64,000 nt of DNA from Paraburkholderia sejongensis (lineage in GTDB: Bacteria > Pseudomonadota > Gammaproteobacteria > Burkholderiales > Burkholderiaceae), in assembly GCF_020880815.1 (NCBI RefSeq), contig NZ_JAJITD010000004.1, forward strand, positions 415,203-479,202, read 5' to 3'. The translations under genes were made by a program, and so were the position numbers. Positions 1 through 8,100 of this stretch are shown here, in pieces. Position 1 is the stretch's first letter, and each line of letters begins with the position of its first letter. The notes below the pieces were generated by a model, which saw nothing but the letters and a program-made list of their open reading frames with translations, was not told the DNA's origin and searched no databases.

Positions 1-983
1 ATCAGCGGCGACAGGAACAGGATGTACAGCAGGATCATCGCGCCGCTGACGATCCCCGACAGCCGCGTGCGGCCGCCCGAATTCAGATTGATCATGGTCT
101 GGCCGATCATCGCGCAACCGCCCATCCCGCCGAACAGTCCCGAGGCGATATTGGCCGCGCCGAGCGCGATGCATTCGCGATTGGGCCGACCGCGCGTTTC
201 GGTGATCTCGTCGGTCAGATTGAAGGTCAGCAGCGTTTCGAGCAGACCGACGATCGCGATCAGCACCGCGTACGGCAGGATGATGTGCAGCGTGTCGAGC
301 GTCAGCGGCACCGCGGGCAGGCTCGGCGTCGGCAGATTGCCGGCGATGTGCGCCATGTCGCCGAGCGTGCGGGTCGGCAGATGCAGCAACTGCGTGAACA
401 GCCCCACACCGACGATCGCGACCAGCGCCGGCGGCGCCGCGCGCGTGATACGCGGCAGCAGATAGACGATCGCCATCGTCAGCGCGACGAGCGCGGCCAT
501 CGTCGCGAGCGCGGCGCCGTGCAGCCATTGCTCGCCGTGCGGCGTGAGTTCCTTGAAGTGCGCGAACTGCGCGCTCGCGATCACGATCGCCAGACCGTTG
601 ACGAAACCGAGCATCACCGGATGCGGAACCATGCGGATCAGCTTGCCGAGCCGCAACACGCCGAACAGCACCATCAACAGACCGCTGAGGATCACGGTCG
701 CGAGCAGATACTGCGCGCCGTGTTCGACCACCAGCGCGACGATCACGACCGCCATCGAGCCGGCCGCGCCGGAAATCATCCCGGGCCGGCCGCCGAACAG
801 CGCGGTGATGGTGCAGATGAAGAACGCGCCATACAGGCCCATCAGCGGATTCAGATGAGCAACCAGCGCGAATGCGATGCACTCGGGCACCAGCGCGAAC
901 GACGAGGTCAGGCCGGCGAGCACATTGCTGCGGATGCCGGCGAGCCGCGAGGGCGATCCGGAGAGGGGACTAGCGGTGTTCAT
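1..983 (-). CDS. SulP-family anion transporter (C-terminal part outside window)
   Basis: Inner-membrane carrier of the SulP family (sulfate, bicarbonate or related anions). The reverse-strand reading starts MNTASPLSG and carries the SulP amino-terminal core: a first helix with LAGLTSSFALVPECIAFA, then LNPLMGLYGAFFICTITALFGGRPGMISGAAGSMAVV, which matches the family's anion-binding repeat. Several more hydrophobic helices follow up to LLYILFLSPL at the window edge. About 327 residues are present of a usual 480-570, so the last helices and any STAS domain are not visible. The ATG at 983 is the first in-frame methionine before the conserved region; no strong ribosome site precedes it. The substrate cannot be told from this part. 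Confidence 0.85.
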   Translation of the reverse strand, partial: MNTASPLSGSPSRLAGIRSNVLAGLTSSFALVPECIAFALVAHLNPLMGLYGAFFICTITALFGGRPGMISGAAGSMAVVIVALVVEHGAQYLLATVILSGLLMVLFGVLRLGKLIRMVPHPVMLGFVNGLAIVIASAQFAHFKELTPHGEQWLHGAALATMAALVALTMAIVYLLPRITRAAPPALVAIVGVGLFTQLLHLPTRTLGDMAHIAGNLPTPSLPAVPLTLDTLHIILPYAVLIAIVGLLETLLTFNLTDEITETRGRPNRECIALGAANIASGLFGGMGGCAMIGQTMINLNSGGRTRLSGIVSGAMILLYILFLSPL

Positions 984-1257
984 GTTGTCGTGGGGCGAGC
1001 GAGCGGGCGATGCCGGCGACTGGCGTGAGCGTGGCCGGCGCGGGCTGCGATTGGTTGGAATTGCGTAGCATCCCCTGGCATTTCCTCGCCTCGCAGCGAT
1101 CTTGCCGGGCGGCGCACAGGCTGCGCAAAGGGGAGCCCGCGGGGCGCGGGCGGTTTGCGAAAGGCGTGGATTTTACAGCAGTACGATGAGTCGAGTGGGC
1201 GTGGCCCCCGTTGTCCGCGGCGCGGGCGCGGGACCACGCGTTCGGCCCGGCGGCCGT

Positions 1258-1848
1258 TCAGATAATCAGCCGCGACACCTTGGTGCCTTCGAGCGACACC
1301 CCGGCCATCAGCCCGCCGTTGGTCAGGACGAAGGCCTGCACCGGACCGGTCGCGGTCGACGAGTCGACCGCGCCGTTCGCGCCGACCTTCAGCACCGCAA
1401 CCGTCGCATTGGCGCCGACGGCCCAGCCCTGGCTGCGCAGGAATTCGTCGAGCGCCTCCTGGGTCATGAAAAGGAACACCAGCGCCTTCGACTGCGCGCC
1501 GATCTGCAATCCGAACGAACCGGCGACGGTGCTGTAGTAGCCGACCGTGCGGCCGCCGACGCGCAGGCCGCCTTCCCCATACTGGCCGCCGACCCAGAAG
1601 CCGGCCGCGATCACCGACGGGAACACCAGCACGCCGCGCGCTTTCGCGACCAGTTCGCGCGAGCCGTCGACGTTTTCATAGAGACGCGCGAGCGTCGAGT
1701 CGATGCCCGCGTTGATCGTGTCGCGCTTGCCGGCGTTGGCGGCGGGCGAGGCGCTCGAGGACGGCGAAGTCGTCGTGCAACCGGTGAGGCTGAGGCCCGC
1801 GACGGCCAATGCAGCGCTGCCGGTCATGATGAACTGTCGTCTGCGCAT
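1258..1848 (-). CDS. SYLF/Ysc84-domain lipoprotein
   Basis: Predicted outer-envelope lipoprotein of 196 residues. The amino terminus MRRRQFIMTGSAALAVAGLSLTGC is a lipoprotein signal peptide with lipobox L-T-G-C. The rest is a SYLF (DUF500/Ysc84-like) domain, recognisable from ARGVLVFPSVIAAGFWVGGQYG, GYYSTVAGSFGLQIGAQ and LTNGGLMAGVSLEGTKVSRL. The family binds lipids in eukaryotes; its bacterial role is poorly known. The start at 1848 is chosen over the longer open frame because AAGGAAAA lies 7 bases upstream and the signal peptide begins there. It is transcribed alone. Confidence 0.85.
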   Translation of the reverse strand: MRRRQFIMTGSAALAVAGLSLTGCTTTSPSSSASPAANAGKRDTINAGIDSTLARLYENVDGSRELVAKARGVLVFPSVIAAGFWVGGQYGEGGLRVGGRTVGYYSTVAGSFGLQIGAQSKALVFLFMTQEALDEFLRSQGWAVGANATVAVLKVGANGAVDSSTATGPVQAFVLTNGGLMAGVSLEGTKVSRLII

Positions 1849-2232
1849 GAGTGTTTTCCTTTTTGCGTTTCCAACGCGTTTTGTACTTTCTTTTTTGTAC
1901 GTTACAGGAGAGTGCGGCGGTGTCGCCCGCTTGCGTTTGTGCGCATTTGCGTGCGGGAGGTTCCGCACGCCGGCCGCTTGTCGCAGCGGCAATAGCGCGC
2001 GGCGGCGCCCGTCACGCACGGGCGCCGGGGTCGACGCAGCAGCTTGCATGCCTGTCGGCGCGCCGGCCGGGGCGGGCGGCGCGCGAATGCGGGCATGAGT
2101 TGGCGAGCGGTTGGGGAATAGCCCGGGCGCGGCGCGGGCCTTCGCGCGCCGGCCGGTTTTCGTGCGGCATGCGGCGCTTGGGCGCGACGCACGCCATTAG
2201 CCCGTTATGCGCCGGCTGTGTCCGCGTTACCG
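1849..2232. other. Intergenic region upstream of the SYLF gene
   Basis: No credible gene is seen: frames here have low-complexity Arg/Ala composition and no ribosome sites. The part next to 1848 is T-rich with TTGTAC occurring twice (about 1879-1900) and probably holds the promoter of the SYLF lipoprotein gene; I cannot place exact boxes. Confidence 0.4.
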
Positions 2233-3621
2233 CTATACCGTCGGGCGAATGTTCTGGTTGTGGTGAAACAGGTTGTGCGGGTCGTAGCGGTTCTTCACCT
2301 CGACCAGCCGGTCATAGTTCGGGCCATACGCTTCCGCGATGCGTCCGCTTTCCTCTTCGGTCATGAAGTTCACGTACACGCTGCCGAGCGCGAACGGTCG
2401 TGTCGCGTCGCAGAACTCGCGCGCCCATGCGATGCAGCGCTCGTCGTCGCGCGCGTCGTCCCAGCGGCCGTGCACGTTCATCCCGTAGAGCGTGTTGCGA
2501 TTCGGATAAGCGGTCGCGTCGGGGGCCGGGCGCTGCGTCGCGCCGCCGATCAGGCCGAAAAAGATCTCGCATTGCGGCGACGGCAGCGTCTCGATCGCCT
2601 GGATCAGCGCGTCGATCAGGCCGTCGTCGATCGCGCCGAGATTGTGCGACTTCCAGTAGTTGCGCGCGCCCGGAGTGAGCAGAGGATCGAACGCCTGTTG
2701 CCACATTTCGTACGGCATCGGGCCCAGATGCTCGCCGACCGGCGTGCCGAAAGCGCGCACCGCTTCGACGGCCGCCGGGCCGTTTTCGACCGGGCCGTTG
2801 AAGCACATCGCGAACACCAGCACCGGCTTGCCGTGCACCTCGGGCGGCAGGAACGGCAGCGGCGGCGCGAGCCGCGCGACCGCCCACACGGCCAGTTCTT
2901 CCGGCATCGCGGGCGCCGCCGCGCGGTATTTCAGCAGCGCCTGTTTCGCTTCGGCGAACGGCAGCACCACGAGGCCGCCGTAGACGAGCGGCCCGACCGG
3001 ATGCAGCGCGAACTCGAATTGCGTGACCACGCCGAAATTGCCGCCGCCGCCGCGGATCGCCCAGAACAGGTCGTCGTTTTGCGTGGCGCTCGCGCGCCGC
3101 AATTCGCCGTCGGCGGTGACGACATCGGCGCCGACCAGGTTGTCGACCGTCATCCCATAGCGCCGGCTCAGCCAGCCGAAGCCGCCGCCGAGCGTGAGAC
3201 CCGCGACGCCGGTCGTCGAGTTGATGCCGAGCGGGGTAGCGAGTCCGAAGGCCTGCGCTTCGTGATCGAAATCGTGCAGCGTCGCGCCCGGTTCGACGTA
3301 CGCGCGTTGCGCTTGCGGATCGATGCGCACCGATTTCATCGCCGACATGTCCAGCACCAGTCCGTCGTCGCACAACGCGCTGCCGCCGATGTTGTGGCCG
3401 CCGCCGCGAATCGCCAGCGGCAGGCCGTTGATGCGCGCGAACTCGATGCCGCGGCGTACGTCGGCGACGCCGGCGCAACGCAGGATCATCGCCGGCGAGC
3501 GATCGATCATCGCATTCCAGATGTGACGTGCCGCGTCGAAGTCCGTGCTGTCGGGTAGCAGAAGCTGGCCGCGCAGGCCCGCTTTGAATTCGTCGATCGC
3601 GCTGCTGGAAACCGTAACCAT
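2233..3621 (-). CDS. BBE-like FAD-linked oxidase
   Basis: Flavoprotein oxidoreductase of the berberine-bridge/VAO (PCMH FAD-binding) family, 462 residues. The FAD domain shows LAIRGGGHNIGGSAL, whose His is the expected 8-alpha covalent flavin site, then GVAGLTLGGGFGWLSRRYG and the carboxy-terminal BBE signature YDPHNLFHHNQNI. The second covalent Cys of bicovalent members is not seen: the stretch before GVAGLTLGG reads GINSTT. The substrate is unknown; relatives oxidise sugars, alkaloids or phenolics. Start 3621 (MVTVSSS) has GAGG about 8 bases upstream; an open frame extends further but lacks a site. A paralogue lies at 45920-47287. Confidence 0.85.
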   Translation of the reverse strand: MVTVSSSAIDEFKAGLRGQLLLPDSTDFDAARHIWNAMIDRSPAMILRCAGVADVRRGIEFARINGLPLAIRGGGHNIGGSALCDDGLVLDMSAMKSVRIDPQAQRAYVEPGATLHDFDHEAQAFGLATPLGINSTTGVAGLTLGGGFGWLSRRYGMTVDNLVGADVVTADGELRRASATQNDDLFWAIRGGGGNFGVVTQFEFALHPVGPLVYGGLVVLPFAEAKQALLKYRAAAPAMPEELAVWAVARLAPPLPFLPPEVHGKPVLVFAMCFNGPVENGPAAVEAVRAFGTPVGEHLGPMPYEMWQQAFDPLLTPGARNYWKSHNLGAIDDGLIDALIQAIETLPSPQCEIFFGLIGGATQRPAPDATAYPNRNTLYGMNVHGRWDDARDDERCIAWAREFCDATRPFALGSVYVNFMTEEESGRIAEAYGPNYDRLVEVKNRYDPHNLFHHNQNIRPTV

Positions 3622-4668
3622 GGTGTACCTCATCGAAGGGAAGAAGACGCTCGCGGGAAAGTAATCAGCAGGCCAGACTAAATGGCGGGAGATGCGTGAA
3701 AGCGATTCGAGAGCTTGGACTGCGTCCAGTAAACGGGGCGGCGCGCGGAAGTCAAACACTGGTATACCCGCGGCCGCGGGCGATCAGGCGCGAGCGCGCA
3801 TCCGGCCGGCTTGCGGGGCATGCTCCGGTGCCGTGCCGATGCGTACGGCCGCCGATGGTGGAAGCACTCCGGAAATAGCAGTGTTGGTTGTGCGCGGTGC
3901 TGGTGGTCGGGCCGCAACACTTTGCGCTGCATTGCGCTGCGTTGCGTTCCCGGCTGCTGCCGTCGCTGTTTTTCGCGCGACGCGGCCGGCGCGCGCGTTC
4001 GATGCGTCCCGCGAGTGTGGGCCAACGCACGCCGCATGACGGTTTTTTTACGCGCATCGCCATTAATTTCCTGAGTGCGGCGATATGCGCGCGCGTTTCG
4101 ATGTTTTTGTTTGCGCTGTCTGTGGGATTGCGATCATTGGCTTTTCCTGTTTTATTTTTTATGTGCGGAAAAGCACATGAATTAATGCGTGGTTCGATAA
4201 ATCGCCGATTTGCCACGGGGAAACGCCTGGTTGAATAGAGGCGATTGATTCGACTGCCTCGGTGCGAATAGTTTTAATCGCACGTATGAAGATAGCTTTA
4301 AGCGGCCCTTTCAGCCGATGTTGCTATTAACGATGCCGGATTGCCCGCTCGCGGCGCTCACGTGAGCGCCGCGGCGCTATTGCATTGCGTGGGTTAGCGC
4401 ACGGTGGCGCAATTGCGCTCCGCATAACTTCAACGTCCATCAAGCCTTGCTGTGTCGCGCTATCGATCGAGCGCGCGCACAGCCAACCGATTCTCTCGAA
4501 TTACGCCAAATCGGACCGGGGATTTTCCGCGAGAGAAGAGCGGAGTGCGACGGGATTAATTCGCGCGAAGCGAAGTCGGTGGCTTTCGAGTTTTCGTTTT
4601 CCCTTTCAGGGGGAGATCTGACTCGTTATTGGACCGGTCGTTCCGGATGAAATAATCAGGAGAAGGAA
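3622..4668. other. 1-kb intergenic region before the Gly/His-rich gene
   Basis: Open frames here (for example 3888-4238 plus and 3752-4216 minus) have no recognisable domain and no good ribosome site, so I call no gene. The right half is less GC-rich than its surroundings, as expected for a regulated upstream region. It holds the perfect 22-base palindrome listed separately. Confidence 0.4.
4351..4372. repeat. Perfect 22-bp palindrome
   Basis: GCGGCGCTCAC followed directly by its reverse complement, centred on CACGTG, without loop. It lies about 300 bases upstream of the Gly/His-rich gene. It could be an operator for a dimeric regulator; no T-run follows to suggest a terminator. Confidence 0.5.
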
Positions 4669-7122
4669 ATGAAAAAGCAACGCGGGGATGCGTGGATATT
4701 GGGGACGCGCAGAGCGGCTTTGGCCGTGGCAGTTAGTCTTTATGCGGCGATGGCGGGCGCGCAAACCACGACAGCGGGGTCCGACGGCGACGCCGCCAAT
4801 TCGAATGTGATGGTCGTTGCTCAGGCGCGCGGCGGTTGCCCGTCCGGCGGCGGTCCCGGCTGCACGTCGCAGGGAGGCGCCGCGCCAGGGAACAGCGCCA
4901 CCGCCGTTGCGGCGGCGCTCGGCGGGACGCCGTCGGCGGGCGCCGGTGCCGGCGCGGGCAATGGAAATAGTTCGGCGAACTCAGGATCGGGCGGAGTGGG
5001 TTCGGGAGGGAAGGGCGGGAGTGGTGGTGGCGGCGCTGGTGGCGATGGCGGTGGCGGCGCTGGCGGCGGCGGTGACAGCGGCGGGGATAACGGGTCGGGA
5101 AAGGGCGGTAGCGGTGGTGATGGTGGCGGTAATAACGGTGGTGATAGCGGTGGTGGTGGAGGCGATAACGGCGGTAGTGGTGGTGATGGCGGTGGCGATA
5201 GCGGTGGCGGTGATGGTGGGCATGGTGGACACCATGGCCACGGTGGACACCATGGCCACGGTCATGGCGGTGATGGCGATGGCGATGGCGGTCATGGTCA
5301 TGGCGGTGATGGTGACGGCGGTCATGGTCATGGTGGCGATGGCGACGGTGGTCATGGTCATGGCGGCGATGGCGACGGTGGTCATGGTCATGGAGGTGAT
5401 GGCGACGGCGGTCACGGTCATGGCGGTGATGGCGATGGCGGTCACGGTCATGGTGGCGATGGCGATGGCGGTCATGGTCATGGCGGTGATGGCGATGGCG
5501 GCCACGGTCATGGCGGCGATGGCGACGGCGGTCACGGTCATGGCGGCGATGGCGACGGTGGTCATGGTCATGGCGGCGATGGCGACGGTGGTCATGGTCA
5601 TGGCGGCGATGGCGACGGCGGTCACGGTCATGGCGGCGATGGCGACGGCGGTCATGGTCATGGCGGTGATGGCGACGGCGGCCACGGTCATGGCGGCGAT
5701 GGCGACGGCGGTCATGGTCATGGCGGCGATGGCGACGGCGGTCATGGTCATGGCGGCGATGGCGACGGTGGTCATGGTCATGGCGGCGATGGCGACGGCG
5801 GTCACGGTCATGGCGGCGATGGCGACGGCGGTCATGGTCACAGCGGCGATGGTGACGGCGGTCATGGTCACAGCGGCGATGGTGACGGCGGTCATGGTCA
5901 CAGCGGCGATGGCGACGGTGGCCACGGAGATGGCGGTCATGGTCACAGCGGTGACGGTGACGGCGGCCACGGAGATGGCGGTCACGGCCACAGCGGCGAT
6001 GGCGACGGCGGCCACGGAGATGGCGGTCACGGCCACAGCGGCGATGGTGACGGTGGCCACGGAGATGGCGGTCATGGTCACAGCGGCGGCGATGGCGGCC
6101 ATGGTGATGGCGGTCACGGCCACAGCGGTGGCGATGGCGGTCACGGCCCCAGCGGCAATGGTGACGGCGGCCACGGTACGGGCGGCCAAGGTGACGGTGG
6201 CCATGGCCACAGCGGTGGTCCGGGCAGCGGCGGCCACGGCGGCAACGGTGGAGACGGTGGTGGCCAAGGCAACAGTGGCCACGGTGGAAATGGTGGCGAG
6301 GGCAACGGCGGGCACGGCGGCGGCCAGGGCAATGGCGGTTCCGGAACCGGAGGCCACGGCGGCAGCGGTGGTGGCGAAGGTAACGGCGGCCACGGTGGTG
6401 GCCAGGGCAACGGTGGTGCCGGCGGTGGAGGTCAGGGAGGCCACGGCGGCGGCCAGGGCAACAGTGGTGCCGGCGGTGGAGGTCAGGGAGGCCACGGCGG
6501 CGGCCAGGGCAACAGTGGTGCTGGAGGCGGAGGCCAAGGCGGTAACGGAGGCGGCCAGGGCAACGGCGGTGCTGGCGGCGGAGGCCAAGGCGGCCATGGC
6601 GGAGGCCAGGGCAACGGCGGTGCTGGCGGCGGAGGCCAAGGCGGTAACGGCGGAGGCCAGGGCAACGGCGGTGCTGGCGGCGGAGGCCAAGGCGGTAACG
6701 GCGGAGGCCAGGGCAACGGCGGTGCCGGAGGTGGAGGCCAAGGCGGTAACGGCGGAGGCCAGGGCAACGGCGGTCCCGGCGGCGGAGGCCAAGGTGGCAA
6801 CGGAGGCGGCCAGGGCAATGGTGGTCCCGGCGGCGGCCAAGGCGGCCAAGGCGGCCAAGGCGGCCAAGGCGGCAATGGCGGTCACGGTGGCCATGGCGGT
6901 CACGGTGGTCCAGGCAACGGCGGAGGCCAAGGCGCTGGCGGAGGCCAAGGCAACGGCGGACCGGGCAACGGTGGCAATGGCGGCCACGGTGGAGGCTTCG
7001 GCGGCGGCTTCGGGAACGGCGGCTTCGGCAACGGCGGTCGCGGCGGTGGTTTCGGCGGCTTCGGCAACGGTGGCCACGGCGGTGGTGGCTACGGCGGCGG
7101 CCACGGCGGCAGCAACCACTAA
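4669..7122 (+). CDS. Exported Gly/His/Asp-rich tandem-repeat protein
   Basis: 817-residue secreted or surface protein of unknown function. A strong site AGGAGAAGG precedes the ATG. Residues 1-32 form a signal peptide (MKKQRGDAWILGTRRAALAVAV...AMAGAQ). After a short Ser/Gly linker, about 20 copies of a 10-residue unit HGHGGDGDGG follow (30-bp DNA units, roughly 5270-5830), then HGHSGDGDGG variants, then about eight copies of a 17-residue unit GGAGGGGQGGNGGGQGN (51-bp DNA units, roughly 6410-6800). The end is rich in GFGNGG and GYGGGHGG. There is no Cys-rich, catalytic or anchoring domain. The regular His and Asp suggest metal or calcium binding (GDGDGG resembles RTX nonapeptides but is not the canonical GGxGxDxUx), which is inference. 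Repeat-rich DNA leaves several other frames open; those are not genes. Confidence 0.8.
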   Translation: MKKQRGDAWILGTRRAALAVAVSLYAAMAGAQTTTAGSDGDAANSNVMVVAQARGGCPSGGGPGCTSQGGAAPGNSATAVAAALGGTPSAGAGAGAGNGNSSANSGSGGVGSGGKGGSGGGGAGGDGGGGAGGGGDSGGDNGSGKGGSGGDGGGNNGGDSGGGGGDNGGSGGDGGGDSGGGDGGHGGHHGHGGHHGHGHGGDGDGDGGHGHGGDGDGGHGHGGDGDGGHGHGGDGDGGHGHGGDGDGGHGHGGDGDGGHGHGGDGDGGHGHGGDGDGGHGHGGDGDGGHGHGGDGDGGHGHGGDGDGGHGHGGDGDGGHGHGGDGDGGHGHGGDGDGGHGHGGDGDGGHGHGGDGDGGHGHGGDGDGGHGHGGDGDGGHGHGGDGDGGHGHSGDGDGGHGHSGDGDGGHGHSGDGDGGHGDGGHGHSGDGDGGHGDGGHGHSGDGDGGHGDGGHGHSGDGDGGHGDGGHGHSGGDGGHGDGGHGHSGGDGGHGPSGNGDGGHGTGGQGDGGHGHSGGPGSGGHGGNGGDGGGQGNSGHGGNGGEGNGGHGGGQGNGGSGTGGHGGSGGGEGNGGHGGGQGNGGAGGGGQGGHGGGQGNSGAGGGGQGGHGGGQGNSGAGGGGQGGNGGGQGNGGAGGGGQGGHGGGQGNGGAGGGGQGGNGGGQGNGGAGGGGQGGNGGGQGNGGAGGGGQGGNGGGQGNGGPGGGGQGGNGGGQGNGGPGGGQGGQGGQGGQGGNGGHGGHGGHGGPGNGGGQGAGGGQGNGGPGNGGNGGHGGGFGGGFGNGGFGNGGRGGGFGGFGNGGHGGGGYGGGHGGSNH
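5270..6070 (+). repeat. 30-bp coding tandem repeat array (HGHGGDGDGG units)
   Basis: Each 60-base line from 5341 to 5880 contains two near-identical 30-base units of the type GGCGATGGCGACGGCGGTCA plus TGGTCATGGC. Differences are mostly third-base changes, showing selection on the protein. From about 5835 the units carry Ser (HGHSGDGDGG) and from 5920 an extra GHGDG is interspersed. Copy number is likely to vary between strains. Confidence 0.85.
6410..6830 (+). repeat. 51-bp coding tandem repeat array (17-residue Gly/Gln/Asn units)
   Basis: Second repeat block of the same gene, unit GGAGGGGQGGNGGGQGN (51 bases), about eight copies with N/H and A/P exchanges. It has no His-Asp pairs, so it differs in chemistry from the first array. 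Confidence 0.75.
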
Positions 7123-7130
7123 CCGGTGTG

Positions 7131-7161
7131 CCGGAAGCCCCCTGCGACCGGGGGCTTCCGG
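7131..7161 (+). terminator. Strong hairpin after the Gly/His-rich gene
   Basis: CCGGAAGCCCCC (7131-7142) pairs perfectly with GGGGGCTTCCGG (7150-7161) across a 7-base loop, 8 bases after the stop codon. No T-run follows, so it may be an RNA stabiliser or a T-less terminator. Confidence 0.6.
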
Positions 7162-7168
7162 CGAACGT

Positions 7169-7192
7169 GGAGGCCGGCGCAAGCCGGCCTCC
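7169..7192 (+). terminator. Second hairpin with GCAA tetraloop
   Basis: GGAGGCCGGC (7169-7178) and GCCGGCCTCC (7183-7192) pair perfectly around GCAA, a GNRA-type tetraloop. It follows the first hairpin by 7 bases, making a tandem hairpin 3' end. Confidence 0.55.
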
Positions 7193-7241
7193 ATGCCACT
7201 CCACCCGAAGCAGCGCGGCAATCGGACTGCGGCAATGGCTG

Positions 7242-7400
7242 CACCAAAAGAAGCACCAAAAGAAGCACCAAAAGAAGCCCCAAACGAGCTACCACGCGAA
7301 GAACTAAAAGCACTACCAAAAGAAGTACTAAAAGAACCGCGAAAAGAATCACCAAAAGAAGTCCTGAAAGAACCACTCAACACAGCACTCAAAGCAGTCC
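7242..7400 (+). repeat. Degenerate 12-bp tandem repeat (gcaccaaaagaa)
   Basis: Purine-rich array: three or four near-perfect 12-base units at 7241-7280, decaying towards 7400. It lies between the Gly/His-rich gene and the converging pdeM. It encodes KRST/KEAP-like or FGAS-like repeats in different frames, but none has a ribosome site or a convincing start, so I treat it as non-coding. Confidence 0.6.
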
Positions 7401-7437
7401 GAACCAGTCACCCAGGCGGACGGCCGCGCCCGTCCAC

Positions 7438-8100
7438 TCACCCCGGCAGTTCGATCACCTTCTCCTGCACCACTAGAAAAACGCGCTCGCCGGCAACCCG
7501 TCCGGTTTCCCGCGCGCCTCCGGTAAAACTCCCGAACGCGGGCAGTACCCCGCAGCCACTGCTAAAACGGAAGCACGGCACTCGCACCGAATCGGTCCGT
7601 GTCGCCAGCCGATACACCGGATGCACATGCCCGGCGAGTACATACGCGTGCTCGACCGCGCGCGGGTGATGACACAACGCCCACGGCCCGATAAGCCACG
7701 GTTCGCGCACATGCTCGACGTCCAGCGTGAGCGGTAAGCGACCCGCATGCCGGTCGTGATTGCCTTCGACCAGTACCACCCGCAATAACGGATGCCGCGC
7801 GCGCCACGCGTGCAACGCATCGAGCGTGAGCGTCGACAGCGATTCGCGCGCGTGCAGCAGGTCGCCGAGAAACACCAGCAGCGCCGGTTCGTATTCGGCA
7901 ATCAGTCGATCGATTCGCAGCAGATTGTCCGCGGTCGAACCCGTCGGCACCGGAATGCCGCGTGCGCGAAATACCGCGTCCTTGCCGAAATGCGCATCGG
8001 CGATAAAGAGCGCACGCAGCCGCGGATCGAAACTCGCGCGCAAGCTCGACAGCACGAGCGGATGGGAAGCGATTTCAATCGCGAGCGACGCCGGCGTCAT
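7438..8100 (-). CDS. pdeM: Ligase-associated DNA damage response endonuclease PdeM
   Basis: Metallophosphoesterase-fold nuclease of 220 residues. Metal ligands are visible in order: DAHFGK (D35, H37), [22 protein letters not shown] and LAGHVHP. These fit the bacterial PdeM family found beside an Lhr-like helicase and often an ATP-dependent ligase. Its ATG overlaps the helicase stop by 4 bases (ATGA), so the two are translationally coupled in one operon with the helicase first. No ligase or exonuclease gene of this system is next to them in the window. Confidence 0.85.
   Translation of the reverse strand: MTPASLAIEIASHPLVLSSLRASFDPRLRALFIADAHFGKDAVFRARGIPVPTGSTADNLLRIDRLIAEYEPALLVFLGDLLHARESLSTLTLDALHAWRARHPLLRVVLVEGNHDRHAGRLPLTLDVEHVREPWLIGPWALCHHPRAVEHAYVLAGHVHPVYRLATRTDSVRVPCFRFSSGCGVLPAFGSFTGGARETGRVAGERVFLVVQEKVIELPG

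Noticed and set aside
3752..4216. Possible 154-residue minus-strand gene upstream of the Gly/His-rich gene
   Set aside because: No recognisable domain, no ribosome site and biased Arg/Ser/Ala composition typical of shadow frames.
7126..7476. Frame encoding KRSTKRST-like repeats
   Set aside because: Product of the 12-bp DNA repeat; no ribosome site, starts inside the hairpins, no domain.
4817..7669. 950-residue plus-strand frame and 800-residue minus-strand frames over the Gly/His-rich gene
   Set aside because: They exist because the GC-rich repeats lack stop codons in other frames; they have no ribosome sites, no signal and only Met/Ala/Val/Thr or Arg/His monotony.
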